Below are positions 28,434 to 36,388 of a stretch of 64,000 nt of DNA, piece after piece. The number at the start of each line of letters is the position of its first letter. Positions within the stretch are counted from its first letter, which is position 1. The stretch spans positions 124,001 through 188,000 of the forward strand of contig NZ_JAGO01000012.1 of assembly GCF_000526695.1 (NCBI RefSeq). The letters run 5' to 3'. The position numbers and the translations under genes were made by a program. This stretch comes from Carnimonas nigrificans ATCC BAA-78. GTDB taxonomy: Bacteria; Pseudomonadota; Gammaproteobacteria; Pseudomonadales; Halomonadaceae. The notes beneath the pieces are model-generated. The model had not been told where the DNA came from. It did no database searches and saw nothing but the letters and a program-made list of their open reading frames with translations.

Positions 28434-30764
28434 ATGTCTCTTTATTTTCATGGTGGCGGGCTGGCGCTGGGCGTGGTGGCACTTATCGTCGGCATAGGGC
28501 TGGGAGCATTACCCCATGCAGCGCACTGGCTGAGTCAAGGCGTTGGCGTTTTGTGTATCGCCTGCGTGCTGCTATTGGCCTGGCGAAAATGGCTGGCCTT
28601 ACTGATGTTGGTCGCTCTACTTGTGGGCTGGGTGAATATGCTGCACGCCCTGGATCACCGTTTACCATTGGGGCTGGCGCGCCAGCCGCTGGTGCTGGCG
28701 GGGCGTATCGAGCAGGTCTCGTTGGGTGAGCAGGGTAATGTTTCTCTGGTGATGAAGGTGGAGCGCTGCCGCCCTCAGCAGCGTGCAATGCCGAGCTGCG
28801 ATCAACTGCGCCGGGTACGTCTTGGCTGGTTTAGCCCGCAGCCCGTCGCGGTAGGTGAACGCTGGCAGTTTGGGGTGCGCCTGATTCCGGCGCACAGTCG
28901 CAGCAATTCGGGCGGTGGGGTGGGCAATGCGCGGATGCTCTCACAGGCACTGGGAGCTACCGGCAGCGTACAGCGCTCTCCCGCGCCGCAGAAACTGTCA
29001 GCGGCACGGCTCTCATTGCGCAGTAGCGTGGCTGGCCGTATTGCCCCCTTCATTGAAAACAGTCCTGCCGAGCGCTGGGCACATGCGCTGCTGCTGGGGG
29101 ATGCGTCGTTGTTCAACGACAGTGATTGGCAGCGTTTGAACGATAGCGGCACGGTTCATCTGGTGGTGGTATCCGGCATGCATGTGGGCATTCTGATGGT
29201 CTGCCTGATGTGGCTATCGCGACGGCTGCTTAAGGTGCTGGCGCCGCGTCATTGGCATATTCAGCGTTGGCCCTGGCTGGTGGCATTGGCTCTGGCGGGT
29301 GGCTATGTCATGTTGTCGGGAAGTGGGCCACCAGCGGTCAGGGCCTGGCTGATGGCAGTGGTGATGGTGTGGTATGTCTCAAGCCACTATGCGCCGCCGC
29401 CTTTCAGCGGGTGGTGGCTGGCGCTGGGAGCGCTGCTGCTTGGCGATCCACTGCTGGTGTTTCGCCCTGGGCTGTGGTTCTCCTTTATGGCGGTGGCTGC
29501 GCTACTGCTCGCCTGGCGCTGGCGGCCCACGCCCTCTCGCTGGTATGGATTGCTGCGTACCCAGTTGACGCTGGGGCTGCTGCTTGACGGCGCGGTATTG
29601 CTGGTATTTGGCCGCTGGATGCCGGTGTCGCTGCTGGCCAATCTGGTGGCTATTCCTTGGGTCTCCAGCGTGATGCTGCCATTGGGATTAATCGCGCTGG
29701 TAGTGGCATTGGCTCCGGGGCAGTGTGGGGCTGGTCTCTTCTGGCAGCTATTCGACTGGGCGACCCTGGCCTATGAGTGGTGGCTATCGCTACTGACCAC
29801 GCCGCTTCCCGCTGTGCCCCTGGCCTGGGAGAGACGCTTGCCGATTGCCGTCGCGATGATGCTTGCGGCGCTGCTGTGGCTATTGCCGGGTTTCAGCCGT
29901 CGCTTCCGGTTGATGCTTACGGCAGCACTGTTGCCGTTATTGGCGGGAAGTAGCGGGCAGCGCGCTATCGTGCCGGGCGATGTCGTGATTCGTGTGGAAG
30001 ATATTGGACAGGGCCAACTGCTCGATATTCGTACACGCCACCACCGCATGCTGTATGACACCGGCCCGCGCAGTTTTTCTGGCTATATGCCATTGAGCGA
30101 GCTGTGGCCGCCCGGGCAGCACTTCGACATGCTGCTGCTCAGCCACGCCGATCTGGATCACTCGGGCGGTGTGGCGGCGCTGCATGAGCTGCATCAGGTG
30201 GATCAGTGGCTTGCTCCTGATAGCACGACCTTCGGCCTGCCGGTACAGACGGTAGATCAACTGAATGTTGTCGCTTGTCGTGCAGGGCAGCAGTGGCAGT
30301 GGGATGGCGTTCTCTTCACGATCTTGTGGCCGCTGCCTGGTATGCCGCTGCCGGATGACGAGAACCATCGTTCCTGCGTGCTATTGATCGAAGCGCATCA
30401 GAAGCGGGCGTTGATACTCGGTGATGCGCCCAAGGCGGTGGAGTATCACCTGCTTTCTCGCCTTGATCGGCCCCTTGCGCTGCTCATCAGCGGCCATCAT
30501 GGCAGCAAGACCTCATCATCCTATTCGTTGCTGGTGCGGGCGCGACCGCGTCATGTGATTCATAGCTACGGATTTTTCAACGCCTATCATCATCCCGCTG
30601 AGGAAGTAATAAGGCGTACCGACCATCACGCTGCGTGCCAATGGGGGACGGCAGAAGACGGTACTCTTGAAGCGCGTATCTCCCTACAGGGTATCCGGGT
30701 ATTGCCGCTGCGACGTCACCGTGCTGTCGAGCGTAGCTGTGTTGAGGTATCATCCGCGCTTTGA
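28434..30764 (+). CDS. comEC: ComEC/Rec2 DNA-uptake channel protein
   Basis: Inner-membrane channel that carries single-stranded DNA into the cytoplasm during natural transformation. 776 aa with the full architecture: N-terminal membrane helices and an OB-like periplasmic region (1 to about 200), the competence domain with HLVVVSGMHVGIL and further helices (about 205-500), and a C-terminal metallo-beta-lactamase-like domain (about 515-750) with SHADLDH (His571, Asp573, Asp575, His576) and ISGHHGSK. No frameshift is seen, so it may be functional. The start has only a weak ribosome-binding site. Other competence genes are not in the window. Confidence 0.93.
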   Translation: MSLYFHGGGLALGVVALIVGIGLGALPHAAHWLSQGVGVLCIACVLLLAWRKWLALLMLVALLVGWVNMLHALDHRLPLGLARQPLVLAGRIEQVSLGEQGNVSLVMKVERCRPQQRAMPSCDQLRRVRLGWFSPQPVAVGERWQFGVRLIPAHSRSNSGGGVGNARMLSQALGATGSVQRSPAPQKLSAARLSLRSSVAGRIAPFIENSPAERWAHALLLGDASLFNDSDWQRLNDSGTVHLVVVSGMHVGILMVCLMWLSRRLLKVLAPRHWHIQRWPWLVALALAGGYVMLSGSGPPAVRAWLMAVVMVWYVSSHYAPPPFSGWWLALGALLLGDPLLVFRPGLWFSFMAVAALLLAWRWRPTPSRWYGLLRTQLTLGLLLDGAVLLVFGRWMPVSLLANLVAIPWVSSVMLPLGLIALVVALAPGQCGAGLFWQLFDWATLAYEWWLSLLTTPLPAVPLAWERRLPIAVAMMLAALLWLLPGFSRRFRLMLTAALLPLLAGSSGQRAIVPGDVVIRVEDIGQGQLLDIRTRHHRMLYDTGPRSFSGYMPLSELWPPGQHFDMLLLSHADLDHSGGVAALHELHQVDQWLAPDSTTFGLPVQTVDQLNVVACRAGQQWQWDGVLFTILWPLPGMPLPDDENHRSCVLLIEAHQKRALILGDAPKAVEYHLLSRLDRPLALLISGHHGSKTSSSYSLLVRARPRHVIHSYGFFNAYHHPAEEVIRRTDHHAACQWGTAEDGTLEARISLQGIRVLPLRRHRAVERSCVEVSSAL

Positions 30765-30852
30765 TGCGACCATTCATAGCTAGCTTCATAGCTTTATACG
30801 TTCATATATGCGCATCTCGCACCAATGACTGAGATGATTTCAGGAGACACCT

Positions 30853-32598
30853 TTGAAACACGGTTCATGGGCTCTTTATTCGCGCCTGCTGCGGTATGTG
30901 CGTCCTTACTGGAAGGCGTTTGCTCTCGCGATTTTGGGAATGATCCTGTATGCGTCATCGCAGGCGTGGGTAACCCAGGCCATGCAGCGCATGGTCGATG
31001 GTATCCAGCATCCTTCCGATAGCTTCCGCTTCGTTATGCCGCTGATCTTCGTAGCGATCTTTATTTTGCGCGGCGTGGGCACCTTCCTTAGCTCCTATTT
31101 CATGGATTATGTGGGCGGCAAGGTGGTCTATGCGCTGCGTGTCAACGTCTTCGATAACATGATTCGCCTGCCCAGCAGCTTCTTCGATCAGAACTCGCTG
31201 GGGCACCTGCTTTCTCACATGACCTATCAGGCCGAGCGCGTTACCGGTGCTGCTACCGATGCGCTGACCATCTCCGTCAGAGAGGGAATGACGGTGATCT
31301 TTCTGATGGGTCTGATGTTTTACAACAACTGGCGACTGACGCTGGTATTTTTGTGTATTACACCGATTATCGGGGTGGTGGTGGCGTATGCCGGAAAGCG
31401 GGTACGTCGGCTGTCGCACCGCATCCAGAATGCGGTCGGCAATGTGACCCATGTGGCATCGGAAGCGTTGAGCGGCAATCGGGTGGTGCGTACCCACAGC
31501 TCTGAAGATTACGAGCTGGCCCGCTTCAGGAAGGCCAGCGAGAATACGCGCCGCCAGAACCTCAAGGAATCCAAGACCACCGCGATTGCAAGCCCGCTGA
31601 TTCAGACACTGGTCGCACTGGCGCTCTCCTTCATGGTGTGGCTGGCGCTCACGCCTGGGGTGATGGGTTATATCACGCCGGGTGAATTCATCTCCTTCAT
31701 TCTGGCAGCGGCAATGCTGATCAAACCGGTCAAGTCTCTGACCGAGATCAACGGCAAGATTCAGAAGGGGCTGGCGGCCTGCGAATCCATCTTTGCGGTC
31801 ATTGATGCTCCCAAGGAGCGTGACGATGGCACCTATGCGCCCGAGCAGATCGAAGGTGACGTGGTCTTCGACAATGTGTCGCTGCGCTATAGCCCGGATG
31901 ACAAGGCGGTCTTGAAGCATGTCAGCTTTGAGGTGAAGGCGGGTGAAATGGTCGCTCTGGTAGGGCGCTCAGGCAGCGGTAAAACGTCGCTGGTCAATTT
32001 GCTGCCGCGTTTTTACCCCCTGACGGAAGGCCGTATTCTGCTTGATGGTCACGATGTCAATGAATACAGCCTGAAGGCACTGCGCAGCCAGATTTCACTG
32101 GTGAGCCAGCAGGTCACGCTCTTCAATGTGTCGATTGCGAACAACATCGCCTATGGAGATATATCGCCGTCGCGTGAGCGCGTAATCGAGGCAGCCAAGG
32201 CGGCCTACGCCGACGAGTTTATCGAACGGCTCTCCGACGGCTATGACACTGTGATTGGAGATAACGGCATCACGCTCTCCGGCGGCCAGCGTCAGCGTAT
32301 TGCCATCGCGCGTGCGATCTACCGCAACTCGCGGGTACTGATCCTCGATGAAGCCACCTCGGCGCTTGATACCGAGTCAGAGCGCTATATCCAGAATGCG
32401 CTGGAAGGCGTGCGCCAAAGCCGTACCACGCTGGTGATTGCCCACCGTCTCTCGACCATCGAAAATGCCGACCGTATCGCGGTCTTTGATCAAGGTGAGC
32501 TGGTGGAGATGGGCACGCACGCAGAGCTGCTCGCCAAAGATGGCAATTATGCTGCGCTGCATCGTGTGCAATTCAGTGAAGACAGCACTGGCGAATGA
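30853..32598 (+). CDS. msbA: MsbA, lipid A exporter ATP-binding/permease protein
   Basis: Flips lipid A-core across the inner membrane. 581 aa, as in E. coli (582). Six membrane helices fill residues 1 to about 320, then the nucleotide-binding domain: Walker A GRSGSGKTSLVNL, signature LSGGQRQRIAIARA, Walker B VLILDEATSALD, H-loop VIAHRLST. The start is a TTG at 30853, six bases after AGGAG; no better-placed ATG exists in frame. The stop overlaps the lpxK ATG (ATGA), so lipid A phosphorylation and export are coupled. Confidence 0.96.
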   Translation: MKHGSWALYSRLLRYVRPYWKAFALAILGMILYASSQAWVTQAMQRMVDGIQHPSDSFRFVMPLIFVAIFILRGVGTFLSSYFMDYVGGKVVYALRVNVFDNMIRLPSSFFDQNSLGHLLSHMTYQAERVTGAATDALTISVREGMTVIFLMGLMFYNNWRLTLVFLCITPIIGVVVAYAGKRVRRLSHRIQNAVGNVTHVASEALSGNRVVRTHSSEDYELARFRKASENTRRQNLKESKTTAIASPLIQTLVALALSFMVWLALTPGVMGYITPGEFISFILAAAMLIKPVKSLTEINGKIQKGLAACESIFAVIDAPKERDDGTYAPEQIEGDVVFDNVSLRYSPDDKAVLKHVSFEVKAGEMVALVGRSGSGKTSLVNLLPRFYPLTEGRILLDGHDVNEYSLKALRSQISLVSQQVTLFNVSIANNIAYGDISPSRERVIEAAKAAYADEFIERLSDGYDTVIGDNGITLSGGQRQRIAIARAIYRNSRVLILDEATSALDTESERYIQNALEGVRQSRTTLVIAHRLSTIENADRIAVFDQGELVEMGTHAELLAKDGNYAALHRVQFSEDSTGE

Positions 32599-33614
32599 GC
32601 ATCAAGCAGTGGATCACGCGGCGCTGGTACGGCAAGCCCGGTCTATTGAGGCTGCTGCTGCCGCTTGAATTACTCTACACGGCGTGCGCCCGCCGGCGGC
32701 GTCAGCGCTACGCTGAGCACCCTGAACGGCGCTATCGCTCGCCACTTCCCGTTATCATTGTCGGCAATATCAGCGTGGGGGGCACCGGCAAGTCGCCCAC
32801 GGTTGCCTGGCTGGTGGCGCATCTGCGCGAACAGGGTTGGCAGCCGGGCATCGCATCGCGAGGCTATGGTGGGCGTGCCGAGAGCTATCCACTGCTGGTG
32901 GAGTCAACCACTTCCCCCGTGCAGGCAGGTGACGAGCCGGTGATGCTGCGCGCCTTGACCGGCGTGCCGGTGGCGGTAGCGCCTCAGCGGGCAGAAGCCG
33001 TTCGGCTGCTGGAAGCGCAAGGGTGCAGCATTATCGTGACCGATGATGGCTTGCAGCACTATGCGCTGGAACGGGATATTGAGCTGGTGGTCGTCGATGG
33101 TGAACGCGGGCTTGGCAATGGACACTGCCTGCCGGTAGGACCGTTGCGTGAGCCTGCGGCGCGGCTGGTTGATGTTGATGGGGTGTTAATCAATGGCACT
33201 ATGCGCACGGGTGAACTCCCCGGCGCCTGGTCAGCACGCCTGACGCCCTTGCATCTGCGGCGTCTGAGCGATAGCGCGCGACAGCCGTTGTCGCCGCTGC
33301 CGTTTGCGGGCAAAGTGCATGGGGTGGCGGGTATCGGCCATCCGGAGCGTTTTTTTACTGCGCTGGAAGCACTCGGTATTGAGGTGATTCGCCATCCGTT
33401 TGGGGATCATCATCAGTTCACTCAGCAGGATCTCGACTTTGGTGATCAGTTACCCATCGTGATGACTGCCAAGGATGCGGTAAAGTGTCAGCCGTTATTG
33501 AGCGACACGAGGCGTGCTTCCAGCTGGGCGCTGGATGTCGCGCTGATGCCGGAAGCAGGATTTTCCGACTGGCTGGATGGTCAGCTTGAGTCATTGAGCG
33601 GTGCCGGTGAATAA
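32595..33614 (+). CDS. lpxK: Tetraacyldisaccharide 4'-kinase
   Basis: Phosphorylates the 4' position of tetraacyldisaccharide-1-phosphate to form lipid IVA at the inner membrane. 339 aa, slightly longer than E. coli LpxK. A basic, amphipathic N-terminal helix for membrane association is followed by the P-loop GNISVGGTGKSPT, then RGYGGR, IIVTDDGLQHYAL and VVVDGERGLGNG, all family signatures. Starts within the msbA stop codon. The next gene is a Trm112-like small protein, the order found in Pseudomonas. Confidence 0.96.
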   Translation: MSIKQWITRRWYGKPGLLRLLLPLELLYTACARRRRQRYAEHPERRYRSPLPVIIVGNISVGGTGKSPTVAWLVAHLREQGWQPGIASRGYGGRAESYPLLVESTTSPVQAGDEPVMLRALTGVPVAVAPQRAEAVRLLEAQGCSIIVTDDGLQHYALERDIELVVVDGERGLGNGHCLPVGPLREPAARLVDVDGVLINGTMRTGELPGAWSARLTPLHLRRLSDSARQPLSPLPFAGKVHGVAGIGHPERFFTALEALGIEVIRHPFGDHHQFTQQDLDFGDQLPIVMTAKDAVKCQPLLSDTRRASSWALDVALMPEAGFSDWLDGQLESLSGAGE

Positions 33615-33656
33615 GGCGTCGCTCAGCTCTCTCTTTTATTGATATGAGGAATCGTC

Positions 33657-33875
33657 ATGGACAAGGAACTTCTGGCTATGCTCGTGTGCCCGCAGAGTCA
33701 GGCACCGCTTGAGTATGATAAAGAACGCAGCGAACTCGTGTGCCGACAGAGTGGGCTTGCCTATCCGATTCGTGACGGTATCCCGGTGATGCTGGTCAAC
33801 GAAGCGCGTCAGCTCGAGACGGAAGAAAAGCTGGGCAAGCCGCGCGTTGAGGCGCCGGCACCAGGAGGCGAGTAA
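33657..33875 (+). CDS. ycaR: YcaR/Trm112-like small zinc-ribbon-type protein
   Basis: 72 aa. The Trm112-like core reads [38 protein letters not shown]. Only one Cys of each former CxxC pair remains (CPQSQ and CRQSG), as in many bacterial YcaR proteins. The C-terminal tail is Pro/Glu-rich. A TGAGGA lies about six bases upstream of the ATG. The gene is conserved between lpxK and kdsB; its role is not established. Confidence 0.9.
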   Translation: MDKELLAMLVCPQSQAPLEYDKERSELVCRQSGLAYPIRDGIPVMLVNEARQLETEEKLGKPRVEAPAPGGE

Positions 33876-33879
33876 GCCC

Positions 33880-34692
33880 ATGTCGCAGAGTGAGGGCGGC
33901 GCAGGGGGCTTCGTAGCGGTTATTCCGGCGCGCTATGCGTCGTCGCGGTTGCCGGGCAAGCCGTTAGTGGATATTGCCGGCCAGACGATGATCGAGCGGG
34001 TGTGGCGTCAGGCCCTGCAATCGCGTGCCGAGCGGGTGGTCATCGCCACTGAAGATGAGCGTATTCAGCGTCATGTTGAGGCGTTGGGTGCCGAGGTGGT
34101 GCTGACCTCCGCTGACCACGAAAACGGCACATCGCGGCTGGCGGAAGTGGTGAAAAGGCTCGGTCTGCCCGCGACAACGCGCGTGGTCAATGTGCAGGGG
34201 GATGAGCCGTTGCTGCCTCCCGCGCTGATCAATGTGGTTGCACAGAGCCTGGCAGAGCATCCAGAAGTAGCGATGTCCACCCTGGCCGAACCGATCTCTG
34301 ACCTGGATACCCTGTCCCGTGCGAGCGTGGTCAAGGTGGTGCGTGATACCTACGGCCGCGCGCTCTATTTTTCGCGTGCGCCTATACCGTGGCAGCGCGA
34401 TGCCTGGAGCGATCAAGGTCCGTTGGGAAGTGATGCCCGCGCTGCCTTTGATAGTGCCGCGAGCGGGTGGTTTCGCCACATCGGGCTTTACGCCTATCGC
34501 GCCTCCTTTTTGCAGGAATATGCCGAACTGGCTGCTGCGCCGCTGGAGATGATGGAGCAGTTGGAACAGTTGCGCGCGCTCTATCATGGTTACCGGATTC
34601 AGGTCGAAGTGACTGACATTGAATACCCGGCGGGCGTGGATACGCCAGCGGATCTGGAGCGTGTTCGCCACTGGCTGGAGATGCAGTCGTGA
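33880..34692 (+). CDS. kdsB: 3-deoxy-manno-octulosonate cytidylyltransferase
   Basis: Activates Kdo as CMP-Kdo for lipopolysaccharide inner-core synthesis in the cytoplasm. 270 aa. Nucleotide-binding N-terminus VIPARYASSRLPGKPL, VVNVQGDEPLLPP with the acidic metal ligand, and FSRAPIPWQRD; IEYPAGVDTPADLERV closes the domain. The ATG at 33880 follows AGGAGG by 11 bases; the frame extends upstream into ycaR from a TTG at 33847 but that start would overlap and lacks support. Its final codons overlap the phosphatase gene. Confidence 0.96.
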   Translation: MSQSEGGAGGFVAVIPARYASSRLPGKPLVDIAGQTMIERVWRQALQSRAERVVIATEDERIQRHVEALGAEVVLTSADHENGTSRLAEVVKRLGLPATTRVVNVQGDEPLLPPALINVVAQSLAEHPEVAMSTLAEPISDLDTLSRASVVKVVRDTYGRALYFSRAPIPWQRDAWSDQGPLGSDARAAFDSAASGWFRHIGLYAYRASFLQEYAELAAAPLEMMEQLEQLRALYHGYRIQVEVTDIEYPAGVDTPADLERVRHWLEMQS

Positions 34693-35180
34693 GTGAATCC
34701 GTGCAGCAGACCTCCGTTCTTTTTGTATGTCTCGGCAATATCTGCCGCTCGCCTACGGCGGAAGGTGTTTTCCGTCATCTGGTCAGGCAGTGCGGGCAGG
34801 AGCACGCTTATCGCATCGACTCCTGCGGTACCGGAGCCTACCATGTTGGTGAGCCGCCCGACCGACGGGCGCGTCAAGAGGCGCAGCGGCGCGGCCTATC
34901 GCTGGATAGGCTGCGTGCCCGTGGGCTGGAGCAGCGTGATTTCGAGTGTTTCGACTATCTGGTTGCCATGGACGACGCGAACTATCGCGATCTCAAGAAT
35001 GCCGCGCCGCAGGGCTTTCATGGTCATATCGTGAAGCTGCTCGATTTCGCGGCGGAGTATCGCGGCGCTTCCGTGCCCGATCCCTATTACGGCGGCGATG
35101 ATGGTTTTAGCAAGGTGTTCGCCATGGTGGAGCAGGGCTGTCAGGGCCTGATCGAGCATATTGAGGCGACACGGCGGTGA
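34689..35180 (+). CDS. Low-molecular-weight protein-tyrosine phosphatase
   Basis: 163 aa. The P-loop CLGNICRSPTAEGVF has the CX5RS signature, and the general-acid loop DPYYGG supplies the catalytic Asp. Start is a GTG overlapping the kdsB stop (GTGA); its own stop overlaps the murB GTG, so three genes are translationally linked. The position between kdsB and murB is conserved in pseudomonads. The in vivo substrate is unknown; no tyrosine autokinase or polysaccharide cluster is nearby. Confidence 0.93.
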   Translation: MSESVQQTSVLFVCLGNICRSPTAEGVFRHLVRQCGQEHAYRIDSCGTGAYHVGEPPDRRARQEAQRRGLSLDRLRARGLEQRDFECFDYLVAMDDANYRDLKNAAPQGFHGHIVKLLDFAAEYRGASVPDPYYGGDDGFSKVFAMVEQGCQGLIEHIEATRR

Positions 35181-36199
35181 CAGCTTCGATGGACATTGCG
35201 CAACAGGTTGATTTAAGCGCGCTGAATACTCTGGGCCTGCCCGTGATCGCCGCGCATTATGCCGAGCCGACCACTATTGGCGAGCTGCAACAGCTGCTGG
35301 CTGAAGCGCACAGGCAACACTGGCCGGTTGCGGTGTTGGGTGGCGGCAGCAACGTTATTCCTGCGCCTTACATAGAAGGGCTTGTTATTCGTTATGCCGG
35401 TGCCGATACGCATCTGGAGGTCGATGGAAGCAGCGGGTTGCTGCATGCCTCAGCCGGAGCGGACTGGCCTAGCCTGGTGGCAACGACGGCGGAAGCCGGA
35501 TGGTGGGGCATTGAAAACCTGGCGCTGATTCCCGGCAGTGCAGGGGCTGCTCCGGTGCAAAATATCGGCGCTTACGGCGTTGAAATAGGCGAATTGATCG
35601 AGCGTGTTGTTTACGTTGATCGAGAGGACTCTAGTGTCAAAACGCTCTCGGCGGCAGAGTGCGGTTTTGGCTATCGCGATAGCATCTTCAAACACGCTCT
35701 GTCAGAGCGCGCCATCATTGTCGAGATTGTGCTGCGCGTTAGTCGCAACGCGCTGCCCAGACTCGACTACGCCGATCTTGCCCAGCGCGTTGCACTGCCA
35801 GCTACACCAATGGCAGTCGCTGATGCGGTCTCCGCTATTCGGCGTGACAAGTTGCCTGACCCTCAACAACTGGCAAACGCGGGCAGTTTTTTCAAAAATC
35901 CTACCGTGCCTGAATCCCTGGCTGCTGCTCTTTCCGAGCGTTATCCCGATATGCCGCGCTATCCCGCCGCTGGCGGTGTAAAGCTCGCCGCGGGTTGGCT
36001 GATTGACCGCTGTGGTTTAAAAGGCTTCAAGCGTGGTCATTTTGGCATTCATGAACGTCAGGCGCTGGTGATCGTGCATGTTGGCGGTGGTTCCGCGCAG
36101 GAGCTGGGGGCTTTCGCTAACACTATTGCGGAGCAGGTCGAGGAGCGCTTTGGGGTGCAGTTAGAGCAGGAGCCGCGCTTCCTGGGATTTCCAGCCTAG
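35177..36199 (+). CDS. murB: UDP-N-acetylenolpyruvoylglucosamine reductase
   Basis: Reduces UDP-GlcNAc-enolpyruvate to UDP-MurNAc with NADPH and FAD, an early cytoplasmic peptidoglycan step. 340 aa, type I (E. coli-like). FAD-binding VLGGGSNVIPAP, ALIPGSAGAAPVQNIGAYG, the Tyr of GFGYRDSIFK, the proton-donor Ser in NAGSFFKNP, and the final Glu in EPRFLGF. The GTG start at 35177 overlaps the phosphatase stop; an ATG at 35189 is an alternative. A bidirectional terminator follows. Confidence 0.96.
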   Translation: MTASMDIAQQVDLSALNTLGLPVIAAHYAEPTTIGELQQLLAEAHRQHWPVAVLGGGSNVIPAPYIEGLVIRYAGADTHLEVDGSSGLLHASAGADWPSLVATTAEAGWWGIENLALIPGSAGAAPVQNIGAYGVEIGELIERVVYVDREDSSVKTLSAAECGFGYRDSIFKHALSERAIIVEIVLRVSRNALPRLDYADLAQRVALPATPMAVADAVSAIRRDKLPDPQQLANAGSFFKNPTVPESLAAALSERYPDMPRYPAAGGVKLAAGWLIDRCGLKGFKRGHFGIHERQALVIVHVGGGSAQELGAFANTIAEQVEERFGVQLEQEPRFLGFPA

Positions 36200-36307
36200 C
36201 CTGCGAATACGCCCAGTTGAGTAGGTAGCAGTGGTGCAGAGGCTGTAGCAGCGCGTAGGAATGCGCTCATTCAGACTGCGATAATCCGATGCAATAAGCA
36301 CAACGAG

Positions 36308-36350
36308 AAGCCCCCGGCTGAGTTTATGGCTCAGTCGGGGGCTTTTTTTG
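36308..36350. terminator. Bidirectional terminator between murB and rne
   Basis: A 15-bp GC-rich stem (AAGCCCCCGGCTGAG arm, one wobble) with a seven-base loop and a run of seven T. The A/T flanks allow it to serve both convergent genes. Confidence 0.9.
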
Positions 36351-36388
36351 TGCGACGAAACCGCCCGCACGCAGCGGGCGGGACGCCA

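Noticed and set aside
30955-31920. 321-codon antisense frame opposite msbA
   Set aside because: Sense gene is certain and the composition is shadow-like.
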